From Cellvibrio sp. PSBB006 (GTDB taxonomy: Bacteria > Pseudomonadota > Gammaproteobacteria > Pseudomonadales > Cellvibrionaceae): a stretch of DNA of 64,000 nt. Under the pieces are notes generated by a model. It was not told the DNA's origin. It saw nothing but the letters and a program-made list of their open reading frames with translations, and ran no database searches. Of this stretch, positions 61,115-64,000 are shown one piece after another; positions within the stretch are counted from its first letter, which is position 1; each line of letters starts with the position of its first letter. The stretch is from NCBI RefSeq assembly GCF_002162135.1, contig NZ_CP021382.1:930001-994000 (forward strand), read 5' to 3'. The position numbers and the translations under genes are program-made.

Positions 61115-62440
61115 TTAACCGGAGACTTTACTGCCCCACAAATCATACTCGTCGGAATGTTCGATGGTGACATTGACCAGATCACCCGGCTTAACATCGG
61201 TTTCGCCATTCAGATAAACGCTGCCATCAATCTCCGGCGCGTCGGCAAAGCTGCGACCAATAGCACCTTCGTCATCCACTTCGTCAATCAACACTTGCAG
61301 GGTCTGGCCGACTTTTTGTTGCAAACGGGCGGTGGAAATTTTTTGCTGCAACTGCATAAAACGGTCGTAGCGATCCTGTTTAATTTCATCCGCAACCGGG
61401 TTCGGTAATTCGTTGGCCTTGGCACCTTCAACTGGCGAATACTGGAAGCAACCCACGCGATCCAGTTGCGCTTCTTGCAGGAAGTCCAACAGTTGCTGGA
61501 AATCATCTTCAGTTTCGCCGGGGAAGCCGACAATAAAGGTGGAGCGCAAGGTGAGGTTCGGCACTTGCTGGCGCCAGTTCTGGATACGTTCCAGGGTTTT
61601 CTCCACCTGCCCCGGACGACGCATCTTGCGCAACAGCGTCGGGCTGGCGTGCTGGAACGGAATATCCAGGTAAGGCAACACCTTGCCCTCGGCCATCAAC
61701 GGAATGATGTTATCCACATGGGGATAGGGATAAACATAATGCAAACGCACCCACACACCCAGCTCACCCAACGCGCTCGATAACTGATACATATCCGTCT
61801 TGAGCGGGCGACCATCCCAGAAGTCGGTACGGTGTTTGATGTCCACGCCATAGGCCGAGGTGTCCTGGGAAATCACCAGTAGCTCTTTTACTCCGGCTTT
61901 CACCAGACGTTCGGCTTCACCCATCACCTGCCCGATCGGCCGGCTCACCAGCTTGCCACGCATGTCGGGGATGATGCAGAAACTGCAGCTGTGGTTACAG
62001 CCTTCGGAAATTTTCAAATAGGCGTAATGACGCGGTGTGAGCTTCACGCCCTGGGGCGGCACCAGATCGGTAAAGGGGTTATGCACCGCACTGGGTGGCA
62101 GATGCTGGTGGACCTGCCCCAACACCGCCTCGTAAGCGTGAGGGCCGGTAATGCCGAGCACATTGGGGTGCACCTGGCGAATATCATCTTCCTTCGCGCC
62201 CAAACACCCGGTTACCAGTACCTTGCCGTTCTCGTTCAGGGCTTCGCCAATAGCGCCGAGAGATTCCTGCACGGCGCTGTCGATAAACCCGCAGGTATTC
62301 ACAATCACCATGTCCGCGTCGTTATAGGTGGGCACGATGTTGTAACCCTCCATACGCAACTGGGTGAGGATACGCTCGGAATCGACGAGGTTTTTAGGGC
62401 AACCGAGGCTGACAAAGCCAATGGTGGGGGTGGTTTTCAT
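61115..62440 (-). CDS. rimO: Ribosomal protein S12 methylthiotransferase RimO
   Basis: A 441-residue radical-SAM enzyme that adds a methylthio group to Asp89 of ribosomal protein S12. UPF0004 N-domain ([18 protein letters not shown]), radical-SAM cluster [15 protein letters not shown], and a C-terminal TRAM domain ([21 protein letters not shown]). The RimO hallmarks LVDSE and CIIPDMRG separate it from MiaB. Length is normal. Confidence 0.97.
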   Translation of the reverse strand: MKTTPTIGFVSLGCPKNLVDSERILTQLRMEGYNIVPTYNDADMVIVNTCGFIDSAVQESLGAIGEALNENGKVLVTGCLGAKEDDIRQVHPNVLGITGPHAYEAVLGQVHQHLPPSAVHNPFTDLVPPQGVKLTPRHYAYLKISEGCNHSCSFCIIPDMRGKLVSRPIGQVMGEAERLVKAGVKELLVISQDTSAYGVDIKHRTDFWDGRPLKTDMYQLSSALGELGVWVRLHYVYPYPHVDNIIPLMAEGKVLPYLDIPFQHASPTLLRKMRRPGQVEKTLERIQNWRQQVPNLTLRSTFIVGFPGETEDDFQQLLDFLQEAQLDRVGCFQYSPVEGAKANELPNPVADEIKQDRYDRFMQLQQKISTARLQQKVGQTLQVLIDEVDDEGAIGRSFADAPEIDGSVYLNGETDVKPGDLVNVTIEHSDEYDLWGSKVSG

Positions 62441-62557
62441 AGAAAGACTGCCAGGGTGTTCAAAGAAGGGGCGCTATTGTAGGGGTTTGCGGGGGAATTT
62501 GCATGTGCAAAATAGGCTATTTTTTGTACCACCTTTTCCGGTAAATATGAGGCGTAC

Positions 62558-62581
62558 CCGACATGCCTCAACACGTCGGGC
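62558..62581 (-). terminator. Stem-loop after the chemoreceptor gene
   Basis: CCCGAC (62558-62563) and GTCGGG (62576-62581) form a 6-bp stem 10 bp past the chemoreceptor stop. A T-tract is lacking, so it is only a weak terminator candidate. Confidence 0.4.
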
Positions 62582-62591
62582 ACAGCACCCA

Positions 62592-64000
62592 TCACACCCG
62601 ATAAGCCGCCAACTGCCGTTGAATGTCCTCTGACAATTTCGACAGTCCTTCCGAGGCCCGCAGGGTTTCAGCGGCGCGTTCCTGGCTTTGGTCACCGGTA
62701 TTGTTGATACGGGTAATGTTTTTATTGATGTCCTCAGCTACCTGACTTTGCTGATCGACCGAGTGGGAAATCTCGGTATTAAGGTTGTTCAGTTCGGAGA
62801 CCGTACGCAACACGGTCTTGATGGAGCTGCCGGACTCCTGGGCGGTGGCCACATTGGTGCGCACCGTTTCCTCAGCCATGCGCATTTGCTCAAAGGCTTT
62901 GAGCGAATTGCTTTGGAACCGCTGCACCATCTTGTCGACCTCTTCCGTAGATGCCTGGGTTCTGCTGGCCAGGGAACGCACCTCGTCGGCCACCACGGCA
63001 AAACCGCGCCCCTGCTCACCGGCTCGCGCGGCTTCAATGGCCGCGTTTAACGCGAGCAGATTGGTTTGTTCTGCAATGGAGCGAATCACATTCAACACCG
63101 CACCAATTTCATTGCTGGCATCCGCCAGCGCCGAAATAACCTTGGCGGCATTTTCAATCTTGCCAGCCAGGGCTTCGGTCGCCTGAATCGTATCGTTCAG
63201 AATCTTGTGGCCTTGTTGCGCTTCGCTGTCGGCTTTGGCGGTGGCCATAGCGACGCTGGCGGCGTTGCGCGCGACTTCATGGGCTGTCGCCGACATTTCG
63301 TGAATCGCCGCGGCAATCGCATCGATGTCGCGGGTCTGATGGGTAATGGTGTCGCTGGTGTGCAAGGCAATGTCTTTCAAGTGCGCGGCCGATGAGGTGA
63401 GCTGTTGGGTGGATTGTGACACCGAGCGAATCGTGCCTTGCAGGCGATCCATCAGCAAATCAAAACCATTGGCCAATTGACCCAGCTCATCCTTGCTGCG
63501 CGAATGGAAACGTAAGGTTAAGTCCCCTTCCCCGCTCACAATATCCTGCAAGCGCGCGGTGGTTTGTTTCAGCGGGCGAATCACCACCGATTGAATCAGC
63601 AGATAAACGATCACCAGCGCAACAACCCCTACCACCACGATCAGCAAACCCAGCATCAACGACACCTGGCGAACCATGGAACTGATCTCGTCGTTTGAGT
63701 AGGCGGTGACAATTTCGTAGCCCCAGGGATCGAAGCGCGTACTGTTCAGCGTCCAGTTATCGCCAGGATTTGCAAGGATATCGTCGACGGCTTCCAGCGA
63801 GAGATTATCGGAATGGATACGGGTTTTGCCGGTGTTATCGCGCAACACAACAAAACCGTTTTGCAGAACCCGGCTGGCGGCGATAGCGGTAAATAAGTCG
63901 GTCAGGTCCGCTTTATAACCCACGTACCAGATACCGATAGTGGCGCCCGTGCTGTCGACAATGGGCTCATAACCGGTGACGTAGGGATTACCGAGGATAT
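62592..64000 (-). CDS. Methyl-accepting chemotaxis protein with Cache sensor (5' end outside window)
   Basis: The frame stays open to the window edge, so the apparent start at 63923 is internal. Visible parts: the end of a Cache domain ([23 protein letters not shown]), a membrane segment ([23 protein letters not shown]), HAMP, and the signalling hairpin ([25 protein letters not shown]), ending in a short adaptation helix. The Cache [13 protein letters not shown] pattern is that of Cache_3/Cache_2 fusion sensors, which bind small organic acids. It signals to CheA and CheW. Confidence 0.95.
   Translation of the reverse strand, partial: ILGNPYVTGYEPIVDSTGATIGIWYVGYKADLTDLFTAIAASRVLQNGFVVLRDNTGKTRIHSDNLSLEAVDDILANPGDNWTLNSTRFDPWGYEIVTAYSNDEISSMVRQVSLMLGLLIVVVGVVALVIVYLLIQSVVIRPLKQTTARLQDIVSGEGDLTLRFHSRSKDELGQLANGFDLLMDRLQGTIRSVSQSTQQLTSSAAHLKDIALHTSDTITHQTRDIDAIAAAIHEMSATAHEVARNAASVAMATAKADSEAQQGHKILNDTIQATEALAGKIENAAKVISALADASNEIGAVLNVIRSIAEQTNLLALNAAIEAARAGEQGRGFAVVADEVRSLASRTQASTEEVDKMVQRFQSNSLKAFEQMRMAEETVRTNVATAQESGSSIKTVLRTVSELNNLNTEISHSVDQQSQVAEDINKNITRINNTGDQSQERAAETLRASEGLSKLSEDIQRQLAAYRV

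Noticed and set aside
1..64000. CRISPR arrays, tRNA or rRNA genes, prophage
   Set aside because: No regularly spaced identical repeats, no cloverleaf or rRNA sequence noticed, and no capsid, terminase or phage integrase genes. The contractile-tail-like proteins belong to the T6SS, not a phage.

Overview
The window looks like a chromosomal segment of a polysaccharide-degrading gammaproteobacterium close to Cellvibrio (Cellvibrionaceae). Two secreted carbohydrate-active enzymes with long poly-serine linkers support this: a GH81 endo-beta-1,3-glucanase with a CBM56-like module and a PL3 pectate lyase with a CBM35-like module. The housekeeping genes (SecDF, DsbD, RimO, an AsmA-like protein) fit as well. 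The organism assignment is inference from protein style; no 16S rRNA or tRNA gene was recognised.

Layout. 0-1.8 kb: 3' part of the GH81 gene. 1.8-13.1 kb: accessory DNA, almost all on the minus strand. It opens with a signal peptidase I plus ABM-domain pair, an alpha/beta hydrolase lipoprotein, a DUF1697 gene and a SnoaL-like gene. From about 5.6 kb it becomes a row of integron-like gene cassettes with four recognisable attC sites (6382-6503, 8358-8405, 10781-10864, 12370-12470) and no integrase in the window. Cassette cargo includes a Tse2-like toxin candidate with a small partner, a DUF2442-like gene, a DUF4062 gene, a PD-(D/E)XK nuclease candidate, a Ser/Thr kinase coupled to an RNase H-like gene, and a lipoprotein. 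One IS3-family element (7092-8350) sits in the array, and a 33-bp copy of its end is stranded beside another attC. 13.4-23.9 kb: fused secDF, a redoxin and DsbD-like thiol module, a lone SIR2-like gene, a LysR regulator divergent from a zinc-type alcohol dehydrogenase, a decayed old-yellow-enzyme gene, and small genes.

23.9-52.9 kb is one large type VI secretion (T6SS) locus read on the minus strand. A sigma-54 activator (51550-52878) lies upstream of a candidate -24/-12 promoter and GTGAGG-type upstream sites. The structural run follows: an 85-aa protein, a TssB-TssC fusion, Hcp, TssE, TssF, TssG, VgrG with a long repetitive tail, a DUF2169/pentapeptide protein, a pentapeptide protein, DUF3540, a DUF4150 PAAR-like tip, TssJ, TssK, TssL, TssM and TssA. 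The downstream end carries lower-GC genes of likely cargo type: a TPR-GNAT protein, a GNAT-fold protein, a candidate nucleic-acid deaminase with CxE and CxxC, a candidate CNF1/BLF1-type glutamine deamidase with LSGC and a downstream His, two unknown paralogues and a SPOR protein. No ClpV (TssH) gene is present, which is notable beside a fused sheath gene.

53.5-64 kb: a receiver domain fused through a membrane segment to an unknown C-terminal domain, the PL3 pectate lyase, a Frag1/DRAM-type membrane protein, a membrane glutaredoxin, a small acetyltransferase, a DUF748/AsmA-like protein, rimO and the 5'-truncated end of a Cache chemoreceptor gene. Two intergenic elements (17208-17312 and 55002-55091) share a conserved core but have different, perfectly self-complementary arms. 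They look like members of an uncharacterised hairpin repeat family.
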